The notes beneath the pieces are model-generated. The model was not told the DNA's origin. It made no database searches and worked only from the letters and a program-made list of their open reading frames with translations. A stretch of 64,000 nucleotides of DNA from Druceiella hillmani (Eukaryota > Arthropoda > Insecta > Lepidoptera > Hepialidae), in assembly GCA_039881145.1 (NCBI GenBank), contig JAYKKI010000060.1:11990501-12054500 (forward strand), read 5' to 3'. Each line of letters opens with the position of its first letter. Positions within the stretch are counted from its first letter, which is position 1. Position numbers and translations under genes: made by a program. Of the stretch, positions 36,385 through 49,116 are shown piece by piece.

Positions 36385-39300
36385 TTCCCACAACCAATAA
36401 TACTCCGCTCGATAGAATTTTCAATCGATGGTATTTTCCTGCTCTATTTTTTTAATTACTCCTGTAAAAATGCTACTAAAACAAAATGGTGACATTTATT
36501 TAGAATTATTTGGGATGAACTGCACCAAAAATTTTCAGATTTTTGGACAATTATACAACCCGACTTCTTCATATCGAAGAAGATTATTTAAAAAATTATT
36601 TATTGAAAGCTTAGCAATATTTTTGGCGTATATTTTTGTTCCATATTTTATAATTAAACGTATTGTAAATTTTTATTAACCTGTTATTTTCACAATTAAA
36701 TGAAACTACGTGATGTAGTATTATTTCTACTTTTTTTAATTTCTTTACCACGACCTAGGTTTCGTTGTATTACAATATCTTCAGGTGGGATATTAGCAAA
36801 GATAGGTCGTGGTAAAGAAATTTAAAAAAGTACAAATAATACTACATCACGTAGTTTCATTTAATTGTGAATAATGGATTTTTACAAAATTAACGCCAAA
36901 TATATTCAATAACTGTTATTTTCAGTTAAATTTTCTTATATTCCTTGCATCGACACCACTCTGAAATGTTCGGGTGACCTTTATTTTATTACCTATATGT
37001 ACCTTTTTGTTTTTTACTTTTCTTTCAGTTTGAGCTTGCTTTTTCTTTATTCAAATTAACTTACCTACGTATCCGTAAACAATTCATAGAAACTAACCAA
37101 AGTATATGAAACTAGACTTTTATTTACGTTTACTCCAGTAGATCTTTCTACCTTGGCTTACATAATATTTCCAGTAAATAACCCCAAACCATCCTTCATC
37201 AGATTGTTTTCACTCATGTATGCGTTTATATACAACGTTATCTATACCTGTTTTAATGAGTTGCCAGAAACTACTGATATCTTAACCTAAATAGGAATTG
37301 GAATAGTTCAAATATTCGTCGACAGCTTTAGTAACGTTTCTGCGTATCATTTCCGTGTTAATGATAATCCTTAATATCAAAACAAACTGACAGACGTACA
37401 CTAATTGCTCGACCAGTCTTTTCATTGAAAACTAGAGATTTATGAGATTAATGCTGAGCTGGGTCGTACGGGTATTTACCCATTTGGTGCATATATTGCG
37501 TTTCGGCTTGCTCAATTTTTATCAGAAGTCTCAGTAACATCCCAGAAATTACTGGGAAAATTCGCTGGTTTATCAGTCGCCATCTTAATAAAAATTTATA
37601 ATTTTAAAGGGCATCATACTTAGAAGAATCTTATGTAAAATTATTACGTTTTTTTAAGTATCGAATTCATTTAAATAAATGGTTAAAATAAACAAAAGAA
37701 CATAAAAGTTAATCCTTACCAATAATACTAGCGATTGGTAACCAGGATTACTCAGGTTTTTTTTAGATCAATCTTATTAATTCAAAGAAATTACTAATTT
37801 GGTTGGCGTAAAGTAGACGTTTTCCATGGAAAACTAACTCTTTTATTATAGAAAATAGTGATTTTTCTAATAACTCTTCTTTTCTAAATCCAATTACTAA
37901 TATATTGGTTACTATCAAATTCTTAGCCATTTCGAACCCATTACTCTTTTCTCTAGAAAAATAAATGTTTTTTACGATATTTACTAGGAAAGTAAAAAAA
38001 TTAATAATTCGTTACTTTTCAACATTTTTTGTATATAGAATGACTATATTCTTCTGAAATCTTTTAAAATTATCAAGAAATATATATGTGACGTTTCATC
38101 AAAATCGGCCCAGTAGTTCCGGAGATTAGTGTCTACAAAACAAAGAAATCTTCATTTTTCCCTTTATGTAAAAATATGGAGTGTAAAAACTATTTACAAT
38201 ATTACCACGGTAAAATTTTCCATAAAAATGCGAAAGAAAATTTATGCCATATTAAATTAACTGCAAACGAATTTAAGTACAAATATAACACATATCTCGT
38301 TTGTTCATCGTTATGAGCCTTGAAAGGGTTACGGCCGTGCGTGATCTTGGCGTGATTATAGAAGATCTACTCATATTTCACAGCAACAAAACTTGTCAAA
38401 AGGTATACATGACACCGAGACGAGACATGCAACGTTCGGACGATATTCACGATATCGGGTGTATTATACCTTTCTGTAAATGTTATCATTCGTATGAAAC
38501 TATATATATTTGTAAGTTGAATAATGTAAGAGAAAAGTTTAATAGACTTTAAATATATATAATACGTTCTTATTTTTTATTATCCTTGTATTCTTTTTTT
38601 AAAAGTTCTAGTTTGGTATAATTTTTATCAACCCCGCAAATGGTGGTTTTACCTTACCTTTTTTTTAAATAACTTGTTGTTGACCCTCGGTTATGAACAA
38701 ATGAAAATAGTACTTATTTCTTCTGCATTTAAAACCTACAATGCCTAGAAAGAAAACCTTTTTTTCGGGCCACTATATTTCATAAATTTATGTTACGAGG
38801 GGCGGCCAACTTTGAAAATTTTCTATTTCAGTTTCCACTTCACGATTTTAATTGGGAAATTGTTTTATATTTCATGATTAATATTTAGTTGATATTCAAT
38901 TAATTTCGTTTATTATAAATTAGTTCCTTTCCTGTGCTAAGCTTTAAAACTCCTATTTTAATAGAACTGAATGTAGAAAAAGAAAGCGATGCCTATGCAA
39001 TCCAAGTACACTCGGTGTAAGTTTTTCAAAATTTTAGCCAAAAAAGTAAGAAGCAAGACAAAATTTTCACATCTAATTTATTTCAATCAGATTTCTTTTT
39101 CTCCATTACGCAGAATTTAAACTTAGCAAAGTCTAAACTGACACATATAAAAGAAAAATAAATTTAGATATCTTATTATGCTACAGTAATTTTCAATGTT
39201 TTGTTGCTTACAAGAAAATATATATTTATTAAATTACTTTATTTCGTATATTTCAAATTCATTCCCAACTAAATTTATCAAAGCATTTTCAGTAGTCGAA

Positions 39301-39625
39301 GTTTAAATTTATGATAAGGATTTAAATATAAATTGATAATAATTTATAAAATTCCATAAATTACTATCAACTCATATTTTAAATCTTTATCATATTCACA
39401 AAAACTCTATTTTTAAATATATTTTGAAAGCAGAAAAACACTTAAAAAATATAATTAATTTTAAACTTTATTTAGAAGATTGCCAAAAGACGTATTTTTT
39501 GCATTACTACATGTTAATTCATTTTTGAACTAAAAAAATTACCTATTTTAATCGGAATTTAATTCTGGCATTTAAATGGAAAAATATTACAATCAATATA
39601 ATATTACTGTTGGCTATAAACAGCT
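36385..39625. repeat. Duplicated block X' (copy 2)
   Basis: Homologue of 26240-29320 in the same orientation. Relative to X it has a foldback MITE at about 36691-36912 and about 290 bp of unmatched sequence at 37430-37720, but lacks the X MITE and TA arrays. The frame 36428-36679 (83 codons) shares a YLELFG-NC-K...LYNPT...RRRL pattern with the X frame. Nucleotide divergence there is about as high as around it, so it is more likely inherited chance than a gene. Confidence 0.85.
36691..36912. mobile_element. Foldback MITE in X', filled site
   Basis: Inverted arms 'cacaattaaatgaaactacg' and 'cgtagtttcatttaattgtg' enclose 'tatttctactttttttaatt' and its counterpart and a short centre (truncated compared with 28405). 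On the right it continues about 45 bp ('aataatggatttttaca...ttcaata'), a flank also seen beside the copies at 29520 and 43370. A direct repeat 'ctgttattttca' flanks it (36681-36692 and 36913-36924). X has the uninterrupted site 'cattattttcaattaaat' at about 26523, so both edges are defined by an empty-site comparison within this window. Confidence 0.82.
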
Positions 39626-39729
39626 AGTTGTAAGCAGCATTGCTCGTAATGAATGATAATAAAAATAACGTCTTTAAATAGAACAGCGTATAAATATTTA
39701 CAGGGAATTGGACGCAATTACTTTCTTTT

Positions 39730-40068
39730 CTACATATAGCAAGTCAATTCTATATCTTGGCATGAACATATACCTCGTTATATTATAGAGAGAAAATATT
39801 GGATAGTTTCTCAGTCAGTGTATTACGTAAACACCATCAATTTGTCTCGTTTATCTTTGCAAAATGTATACCAGTTCAAATCGGTTGGATTATTCTACAT
39901 ATAGCAAGTTAATTCTATATCTTGGCATGAACATATATCTCGTTATATTATAGAGATAGAAAATATTGGATAGTTTCTCATTCAGTGTATTACGTAAACA
40001 CCATCAATTTGTCTCGTTTATCTTTGCAAAATGTATACCAGTTCGAATCGGTTGGATTATTTTCGATC
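39730..40068. repeat. 165-bp direct duplication
   Basis: 'tacatatagcaag' at 39731 and 39896 starts two 165-bp copies that share 'tatatcttggcatgaacata', 'aaatattggatagtttctca', 'gtattacgtaaacaccatca' and 'caaaatgtataccagttc' nearly without change. High identity marks a recent event. Confidence 0.93.
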
Positions 40069-40665
40069 AGTATAAGTTTATCTAAAAATTTAAATACCAC
40101 AATATTTTGTATCTACAATTAAAACTGTTAATTGAAATACAAATACGTGAACTCCATTTGATCAGATTGCTAGCTTCTATGTGCATGATCTAATATTTTT
40201 ATAGGAATTGAAAAAGTATAAAAAGAGGTAAGATTAAAATTAATATATTTTTTTATATTTTATAAATCTAGAAAGATTATTTTGTTACGTATGATTTACC
40301 TTGTTATATTATAGAGATAGAAAATATTGGATAGTTTCTCAGTCAGTGTATTACGTAAACACCATCAATTTGTCTCGTTTATCTCTGCAAAATGTATACC
40401 AGTTCAAATCGGTTGGATTATTTTCGATCAGTATAAGTTTATCTAAAAATTAAAATACCACAATATTTTGTATCTATAATTAAAACTGATAATTGAAATA
40501 CAAATACGTGAACCCTTTTTGATCAGACTGCTAGCTTCTATGTGCATGATCTAATATGTTTATAGGAATTGAGAGAGTAGAAAAAGAGGTAAGATTAAAA
40601 TTAATATATTTTTTACATTTTATAAATCTAGGAAGATTATTTTGTTAAGTATGATTTAGACATAA
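39938..40665. repeat. 361-bp direct duplication overlapping the 165-bp repeat
   Basis: The segment from 'c(t)cgttatattatagagatag' (39939) to about 40298 is repeated from 40300 to about 40665, with high identity through 'ttttcgatcagtataagttt', 'gctagcttctatgtgcatga' and 'agaggtaagattaaaattaa'. The second 165-bp copy is the start of the first 361-bp copy, so the core of about 130 bp is present three times, from two nested events. Confidence 0.92.
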
Positions 40666-40926
40666 CTAAAATGTATTATGAAATATGATATTTTAGTTTA
40701 TGTTTTCAGAGTTGCGATGTTTGATGTTAAACTTAAATACAAACGCATATTTTACGTGTATCCAAGTGACATTAATGTTTTTTTAAATTTATTTTTTGAG
40801 AAATAGCAGCGAAGTGAAATAACGGATCCAAATGGTCTTATGATTCAGTATTATTCAGAATGCGGGAATGTAGAAGCAATTTTGTTTAAGTGCAAGAAGT
40901 AGTTTTTCTTCTAAATTAGTTTTTCT

Positions 40927-40968
40927 ATACCGTATGGTATAGTTTTTTCTATACCGTATGGTATAGAG
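40927..40968. repeat. Hairpin duplicated in tandem
   Basis: 'ctataccgtatggtatag' (arms ctatacc/ggtatag) occurs twice, separated by 'ttttt'. The duplication spacing is about 24 bp. Confidence 0.85.
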
Positions 40969-42044
40969 ACAGAGCGCATGTGATCAAATACGATCATACG
41001 TTTACGACATACGTTTCAAAAATACAAAATTTCTTTAATTAAATTTCACGAAGATAATTCAAATTATTTATGACAAAGATTTAATATTAAGAAATTATTC
41101 GTTAACGTGAAATGTTTTGTTTTTTTATTAAATAACATTTTGAAGTATTTTTTTCGCTATCATTTTATAATATGCAAACCTATGAGAACAATCAAAAAAA
41201 TAATTACATTAAATGTGTTTTTCTGGGGGGATTAATAGTCATAATTGAAATTACTCTTTTTCAAAATTTACTCTGTATAAAAATGTCTAACAATGTCTAT
41301 GGTAACATGATGCCAGGAAACGAAATTGTAAAACTTGGCTCTTAAAACAGAAAGGAATTTTTGAACATTTCTTAACAGTATTGATCCAATATCACTTGCC
41401 TAACATAAATTGTAATGTAACTCTATTAATTTAAATATTATATGGCATAAGTCAAAAACATTTAGAGTAGTAGTAGTGGTAGAATCTGTAGATGAATTAT
41501 TCTCCTGATTATAAAATCAAATCAGTCTTAGTTGAAGCCTTCGCTTACAAAAATAACTAAAGTACCCTAAAGTAACTAATTTAATGTATTATTATGAGAA
41601 TAAACCTGCACTACAAAAATTTTGATTTTCCGTTGTATAGTTTTAAAGCATTGTTTATTACATCCACCCCTTTCTATTCTAGCATCATATTTTGCCATGA
41701 TTTACTTGGACACGGTTTAATAATTATTTAAAGCTTTCCTTTTGAGAACATATTGAAACAATAATCCCAAATTTCTTAGAAGTTTATATTTATAAATCCA
41801 TCGTAGAAGAAATATTTTATTTGTTATGATTTAATTTAAATTCAGATGTAATATGTTAACTTCTTGCAATTTGTGTACAAATAATAAATTATTTTAGACC
41901 ATAACAATATATAGTCGTACGTAAATCTCTTATAGGTAACGTATTGCAAAGTATTAAAAAAATTGCGAGATTCAGAATTGTTGCCATCGTTTTCCTTTAA
42001 ACTTTCAGTAAGCTTTAAAAACCCTAATTTTAATTATTTTAAAT

Positions 42045-42262
42045 GAAATAGTTTATGATCGATTTGCTATGAACTATCTTCAAAGAACCTTTTATTTTTA
42101 TAATTTTTAGTGAGGTAGTTTCTGATCGATTTCCTAAGAACTATCTTCAAAGAAACTTTTATTTTTATAATTTTTAATGAGGTAGTTTCTGATCGATTTC
42201 CTATGAACTAGCTTCAAAGAATCCTTTATTTTTATAATTTCTAATGAGGTAGTTTCTGAAAT
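42045..42262. repeat. 67-bp tandem repeat, about three copies
   Basis: 'gttt.tgatcgattt.ct' starts at 42051, 42118 and 42185, with a partial fourth at 42252 (spacing 67). Each unit includes 'gaacta.cttcaaagaa' and 'ttttatttttataattt'. Confidence 0.93.
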
Positions 42263-42860
42263 ATATATTTCAGCATCTGTTTGGGACTTGTAACTTAATA
42301 TCATGAATAACATATTTTTATGTTTCTTATATTTAAACTTTTTTTTAAATTTTTAGTAGAAAATAAGAAAAAGATCTTATAGATACTTAATTTATCCCAC
42401 AAAAAATTTACATATGAATGTTTTGAAATGACAATTATTAAAACGTACGTAAATTATCGCCAAAAGGACAATGCCAGCCTAGGTATATATTTTTGCCCTA
42501 TAGGAATAATTTATGTAAATTTAAGTTTTTAATTACCTAATTTTGGTTTTTAATTAATTTAATACCTAGTTTTTAATAACCTTTTATTTTATGCAGATCA
42601 TAGAATATGACAATTTTTTCCATGGGAACTTGCGGTAGTGTCATATAATATATTAAAAACTATGGCGAACTCTAGTGGCAATGTGAATTTCGTACAATTT
42701 TGGTTCTACTTAACACTAACATATTTAGCAGGTATTTTTGTTATACGTTATCTACAAATCTTGTATAGATGGAAGATGTATAGATGCTTATATAAAAGGG
42801 AACGACAATAGCTCACAATACGATGATACTAGTATGAGTAATAGTTTGCTTTATGCTCTC

Positions 42861-42945
42861 TAACACGTGTTATTGCTTTATGTTCTGCTAACATGTGTTA
42901 TTGCTTTAAATTGAAATGATCGAATTGAAAGCAATAACACGTGTA
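42861..42945. repeat. Direct plus inverted copies of an 18-bp motif
   Basis: 'taacacgtgttattgcttta' (42861) is repeated directly as 'taacatgtgttattgcttta' (about 42889) and then inverted as 'aaagcaataacacgtgt' (about 42928). The inverted copy can pair with either direct copy. This arrangement is typical of a template-switch footprint. Confidence 0.88.
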
Positions 42946-43129
42946 ATATATTTAAATATATTTGAATATCTGGAATATATTTAATACAAAACGGGCAAAA
43001 TAAAGTGTAATGTATGAGAATAAATATGCATTTGTTTCAAGTGTAAAAGCGAAAGTAATATATTGCAATTCCCATAATTTGACCTTGTTGTTTGAAGGTC
43101 GAGGGAAATTTTAAAAAAATATTTTAGTT

Positions 43130-43370
43130 TTAATGAATCCTTTTTTATTTTCTTTAAGTTCCTTAGTACGACCTAGGTTTCGTTGTATTACAACATCTTC
43201 AGGTGGGCTATTAGCAAAGATCTTTACTAATAGCCCACCATCTTCCCCACCTATATTTTTGCTAATAGCCCAGATCTTTGCTAATAGCCCACCTAAAAAT
43301 GTTATGATACGACGAAATCTAGGTCATGGTTTATATTGCAACGAAACCTAGATATAAGTTTCTTTTAATT
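43130..43370. mobile_element. Foldback MITE at the start of Y'
   Basis: Contains 'tttctttaagttcctt', 'gacctaggtttcgttgtatt', 'ttcaggtgggctattagcaa', then repeated 'tttgctaatagccca' and the inverted 'aacgaaacctag' arm, and ends 'tcttttaattgtgaata'. It corresponds to 29340-29520 in Y. The 72-codon plus-strand frame 43133-43351 lies wholly in the element and is not a gene. Confidence 0.78.
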
Positions 43371-43519
43371 GTGAATAACAAATTGCTACAAAATTAACGC
43401 CAAATTCATTCAATATGAAATCTAATTTGTTAAACTAATTTAACGATGTTCATATTTTTGTAAATAATTATAATTAAATTGCGCAAGAATTGTTATTATT
43501 TTTTCCAATTTCTATACCG

Positions 43520-44055
43520 GATCATTTTTAATAAATTTAAAGGGGTTTCTTTCCCCCTATAGGTATAGAATCATAAAAAAGAAGAATTACCTATCAATTA
43601 ATAAAATAAACGCAAATTTTCGGGCATAGTTCGATAATCTGCATGTTGAAATTTAAAATAAGACTCAATATGCGTAACACGCGAACAATTCGTAACGATG
43701 CTTTTACGAGTCGCACCCATTTCTGGATAAGTATCCAGATGTACATTGTACACAATCCGGCTGAAACATTCCTCGCGCCGTCTAAATTTTTAAACAGTGC
43801 ACTGCGCAACTCCTTAGATCGAGTAAAACGCTCCGACATAAAATTGCCATAAACCGGAACTCTTATTTATAGTCTCGTTCTTAGATGTTTTATAGATGTT
43901 CTCGTCTTAAGATGAACGTGCTGTTGGGAGCGAGGAGTAAATCAAACAAAAAGCTAGAGTTTTATTAGACGCGGACGTGGGAAGTAGCAACACGACGAGG
44001 AATGTTTAGTTTCAAAGAGTATTCTCACTTTGCAAAGCGAATTTATCGTTGGTTG
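43520..44055. other. Conserved island 1 of Y' (copy 2)
   Basis: Partner of 29650-30190. The 69-codon plus-strand frame is at 43643-43852, and an overlapping minus-strand frame lies at 43594-43839. A second short plus-strand frame starting MFSF (about 44002) is open for 24 codons here and 34 codons in Y, but nearly every difference changes a residue. This island is notably less AT-rich than the rest of the block. Confidence 0.6.
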
Positions 44056-44929
44056 AGTTTTAAATTAAATCGATAACACTTTATTAAAATTAGGAAATTT
44101 CTATGACCTATAAGTATTTTCTGCCTTTATTTTCGTCAAAAATTCATGTAAGCTACAATTTTACATTAATAGGTACAAATACACATTTTCAGAATAGTAA
44201 AGTGCATTATTCTTAATTTTATATTAAAATAAATTACAAAAAATGTAATTTCCATATCTGCTAATTTTTAAATAATTAAATAGGTCATTGAATTAAAAAA
44301 AAAAAATAAAAAGTTACACTGATAAGCAAGCATTCGATTTCCAGTTTCACTCGTTCCGTGGTTATTAACCTTGAGCTACTAGTTTTTTTTAATAATTCTT
44401 ATTATGGTCATTATTGATCACTTGTCTTATGATAACAATTAATAAAATTCTTGATATTTTTTCAGAGTACCAGCTAGTCCCATATATTGTTGCAGTTTTC
44501 TGCCGTATATATTTTAATCACGTTTTATTCTCTCATTACTCATAGATGATTAAAAATTATCTGTTTTTTGTAAACATTTAGCAAAGGTTGGTATAAAATC
44601 ACACTACGTTAATGTTGCAAACATTAACGCCAGTTCACAAATGAAAATTTGTAATTTATTTTCGTAAGTACTGTTCAGTTTGGGTATTACCGATAGAGAC
44701 TTAAGAAATGAAGCTAATTATATAACATCCTGAAATTAAAATTACCTAATTTCTCCATTATTTTTTACAATAAAAAAATAAATAGACACATAAATATTTA
44801 ATAAAAAAACAATTTATTTTCACGCATAAATTTTTATTATTAGAGAAATTACACAATTTTCAACTTACTAGATAATTTAGTGAAGAAACTATTTGAGAAT
44901 AAATTATGCAACTCACATAATTAAGATTA

Positions 44930-45130
44930 TGTGAAGTCGCTGCTGGAACACTTTTAACTAAGATCAGATATCAGACGAGAGAAGATGAAAGCTAAGCACG
45001 ACGTACATTTTCCTATTGATCCATCTAACGAGGTCATGCTAATACGGTTGCCCAGTATTGGATGACTTTGTACGTGACTTAGATATGATAATATCTACAT
45101 TATGCCTACATAAAAAACCTATAGAAACAT
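44930..45130. other. Conserved island 2 of Y' (copy 2)
   Basis: Partner of 31860-32065. The short frame 44985-45065 (MKAKHDVHFPIDPSNEVM...) ends earlier than in Y. Right of about 45240 the copies no longer align. Confidence 0.6.
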
Positions 45131-47045
45131 TGTCACGTTTATGATTTAAAATACGATTCATGTGGAAGGAATTCTAAATGAAGCAACGTGGTTTGATTTG
45201 AAATTATTTAAAAAGATTCTGGCTTAATTTAAAATGCAACCTATAATATTTTATTGTTTATTTATTAATTGTACAATTTAACTTGATAACATAAATTTTA
45301 ATAATATTTTAACGATATAATAAATTTATTTTAATTAATCAAAGACCGTAATTTATAATTTGGTCTTATGGAAGGCTGCAATATTATTTAAGTATAAACC
45401 TTCAGGGTTTTAAAAAAATGGTCAAAATTATAAATGTAATTAATTTCAAATTTATGAGTATAAAATTTAATTATTGACGTGGTTAAGAGAGAGGGATAAA
45501 ACGAAACTTAATGGAATTGAAAGAGAAAACGCATTGTTAAGGAAAGAAGAAAGCCGTAACTTTTTCAGACGGTTTTTGAAAGTATAAATGGACGATGCGC
45601 TTCAGATATCAAAAGCTAAACTCTAAACTTTAAAAAAAAGCACAGTGAAAGAAAAAATATTAAAGATTTGGGTAATTAAAAAAAACAAAATCTAATTCTA
45701 AATCTTATAACCTTATTTAGGAAAAAACTTTTTTTCTGTATATAATTACATAATTCAACTACCCCTATTTAATAAAACGTATATTACCAATCAAACTAAA
45801 AGAGCTATGATGATATAACTTATGGACAGACAGATGGATATTACGAATTTCAAGGGTTTAATATCCACGAGTCTGTTTGGAAAACTATATAAATAGAATG
45901 TATTTTGCGTTATGAAATTACAGAGATCGAAATTGAACAATCAATAAGATATCAATTGAAAAATTTTTTATTATCAAAAATGGAGGTAAGGGACAGTAGA
46001 GCCTGGGAAATTAGAATATAGAAGACTGAAAGATTTTTCACGCAGGAAAAAATATAAGGGCATTTTTAATATATAAGTTAACAAGAGGTTCCATGATCTC
46101 TTAATATGAATAAATCTACACTTCAACAACATTTTCATCGAAAATTCCTAAATTAAGTTGTGCTACAGTGAGAGGTTATCAATTCGGTAAACAGCAAAAT
46201 GATATTGAAGTTAAATTTCCCGTTGCCAAATTACCATTATTATATTCAAAAAGCAAATATAGAATTGTCTTCAATAGAAAATATACTCATTCAAGTGGTA
46301 GCACACATATTATCTGTATAATGTGATATCTAATATCAAAGTAGAATCTTTGTAATAAAAAAATTAAATTGGAAGTTAGCATTTATATTCTTAATTATGA
46401 AATGATAACATTGGCATTATTTTTGATGTAACATACGTGATATATATCATATGATACTAGAATTATTGGATATGGTGTATATTAGCACTAATATATAGCC
46501 ATAAAATGAATAAACGACTGTTTATGAAACTATTCCCTAAATTATATTTCTCTCAGCTATGATCGAGGATCATTAATCAAATTTGACATTGTCGTAAATA
46601 TTATGATGTGTTGCTAATCGACTGCTATAACGAAAGTCTAAAATATAATACTATTTAACTCACATTTTTCCTTATTTTATAATAGATGATTTTTAAATAT
46701 GATGTTAATATAAATATGATGTCACGGTCTTCAGATTTTACATTTTTATGTGTGTTTTAATGGTTTGATTAACAGCTACAGAAACCAAAGTTTTAAAAAT
46801 TCGTCATAATCTTTACCATAAAATTAATACAATTACTTCTAAATTATAATTTGACCCAAATTTCATAAAAAACTAATGTCTCTAATGGTACGGACTACTA
46901 TTACTGCGATTTAATACTAATTAAAACGCAGTAAATATTCTGTCTTAAGAAAAAAACACATACAAAATCACGCCCTGGGGAATACTGGATAATACTGCAT
47001 AAAATGTTATAGGTTATTTATATATATACACATACTCCCCCAAAC

Positions 47046-47088
<43 letters not shown>
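47046..47088. repeat. (TA)n microsatellite in Y'
   Basis: About 43 bp of alternating TA, preceded by an interrupted TA/CA tract from about 47018. Not present at the matching place in Y (about 34340). Confidence 0.95.
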
Positions 47089-47090
<2 letters not shown>

Positions 47091-47159
47091 CGTAAAATAA
47101 AAGCTTTTCATGTGATTTACAATGTTATATTTGTAATACGATTAAATTATTCGTATAGC

Positions 47160-47940
47160 ATGAAAATTAGAGACGCTAAAAACCCAACACAAAGTGTAGT
47201 GGCTGTGAAGGATAACATGAACAAGCCGATAAGATATTATATCCTACATGATATAAACGATCTACCTTAAGGAATAAATTTTGTTTTTTTCTTTTGAAAA
47301 AGAAATTCCCATGACTGCCACATAGAAGCATAGTTGGTACAAACATACGTTACACGAATTAATCTAAAAATACCCACAGCCGTTAAGAAAGACGTTAACG
47401 AATTATGAAATGAGGCCTTCTTTTGAAAGAGCAATATTTAACTTGTAAATTCTTCCCCCACACAAGATTAATTCGAGATTAATACACTAACATGAGGTTT
47501 ATTTTTAGATATTTTTTCTCAAACTGGACAGAGAGCTTTTGAACTCTTTTGCCACTATTTAAGCTTATAAATAGGAATATTGTGATGAAATAATTACAAC
47601 TGTACTTACGTAATACTTATCTATGAAAGCACTTTCTTAGATTAAGATCTCTTCATCTCTCGAGTCCTTCAACTATGTTTAAATTAGAGAAAATAATTAA
47701 TTTATTTTCACAGAATTCATTAATCCTAATGGACCAGGAGATTATGGACACAGCTGTAGAAGTTTAGTAACGATGTTAAATCTTGGTCATATCACAACTA
47801 GGTCCTAACTGACAGCATAACTTATGCATAGTATTTAGAAGCAACTTCATCTTAAAGGTTGTTTGAATGTCAAACGAAGAGTTCTCGTTGTATAAATTCT
47901 GGAATATTTTGTGTTTTAAACATTACGATCTTTAGAATTA
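47160..47940. other. Conserved island 4 of Y' (copy 2 of 3)
   Basis: Partner of 34430-35100 and 59230-59765. The core 'aatggaccaggaga' (about 47730) and 'tttagaagcaacttcatctt' are retained. Y' has an insertion of about 100 bp (47255-47355) after 'gataagatattat' compared with Y. Confidence 0.6.
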
Positions 47941-48396
47941 CAGAAACGTTGAGGAGTGTCTGTAAAGAGAAGGTAGCAAGTAGATTTCTTCCGTCAATCT
48001 AATTTTAGTAACGCTTATAAGAAAAATATTAGAAACATGGAAAATGGCAACGGTTAGTATTTGATACTCATTGATATTATTACTTGAAAAACCTGAACTA
48101 AGTTTATTGATTTCGCCAAAATATTTACCCACTTTTCTACTTGCCTTAATTTTATATTTTATTATCAGTTCAGGATGTGCATTTAACTTTATATTCCTTC
48201 TTTAAATTTAACATATTCTGTAGATGTTTTTTTGTCTTCATGATATCTTTAAATACAATTTTCTCTTGCCATTAATATTTTCCACTATTTCGAAATTGAC
48301 ATGTAACTACAGTAACGTGAAATATTAACTTATTCTCAATTGACTTTTATTCCAACAAATGCAGAATATAGAGAGTGAGTGCCATGAAATTGTAAC

Positions 48397-48471
48397 AAGT
48401 TTTCTCCTACCACTAAAAACAAATTTTATAATAATATTATAAAATTTGTTTTTAGTGGTAGGAGAAAACTT
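48397..48471. repeat. Perfect 75-nt palindrome, 37-bp arms
   Basis: Arms 48397-48433 and 48435-48471 pair without a mismatch around one base; the outer arm begins 'aagttttctcctaccactaa'. A further direct copy of 'actaaaaacaaatt' follows at about 48474. The homologous places in Y (about 35620) and Y'' (about 60310) have only a single, unpaired version of the arm, so the palindrome is new to Y'. Confidence 0.95.
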
Positions 48472-49116
48472 AAACTAAAAACAAATTGTATAATAGGAGT
48501 TCCCCAAAAGTGCGTCCATAACAAATAGCGATTTTTTAATTGTATATAAAATACACTGACCTTACTTTAGAAATTATTTTATCCAGTTATGTCATTTTTT
48601 GATTTTTACAAATTTGTAATAAGAGCGTATAACTCACGTTACTCATGTGGTCACGCGCCGCCATATTATCATTTCGAAGAAAATTTTCTTTAATGAATAC
48701 CCGAGTTTTCTTTCCGTATACAGACTCATTTATAGTTTTATTGAAACAACGAGGAAAATATAAAGCAAACAGGGCGACATTACTTTTATAAGAAAAACAT
48801 GAAAAACGCAACAGTGTTATTTACAGAGTAGCAATTCGGTTCAGCAACGTGTACTCTGATGAAGTGCACCACATTGTGTAGCTAGTTTTGTGAAATATCG
48901 AATGTTATTGGCTAAGTGGGTTCTGTGGGAAAGCTGGCGAGGAGAGAAGGGTTGCGTTCAGTAATTGGCCGCACGTGCTTTCACGCCGCACGTCCCGTTG
49001 ATTTAATTTTGTATTTATTTATGCTGTAAATGTGAAATTTGTTTGAAGATACTTATAAATAAGATGTAATCAAATTGATTATAAAAATTTGGCCACACTA
49101 ATTTGGCATTATAACG

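Larger units (their letters stand above)
39626..43129. other. Unpaired 3.5-kb stretch between X' and Y'
   Basis: At the matching junction X and Y are almost directly joined, so this DNA is an insertion after duplication or was lost from copy 1. It contains the 165/361-bp nested repeats, the 67-bp array and several palindromes. No gene or transposon protein motif recognised. Confidence 0.6.

Noticed and set aside
36428..36679. 83-codon frame with a hydrophobic C-terminus, similar in part to 26217-26432
   Set aside because: Similarity is explained by the X/X' duplication, the frames differ in length and start, and the nucleotide divergence is as high as in surrounding non-coding DNA. A receptor fragment could not be supported.
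42111..42260. 'tgaggtagt', the let-7 seed, three times
   Set aside because: Only nine bases match, the mature sequence does not continue, and the motif is part of a 67-bp tandem repeat without a precursor hairpin.
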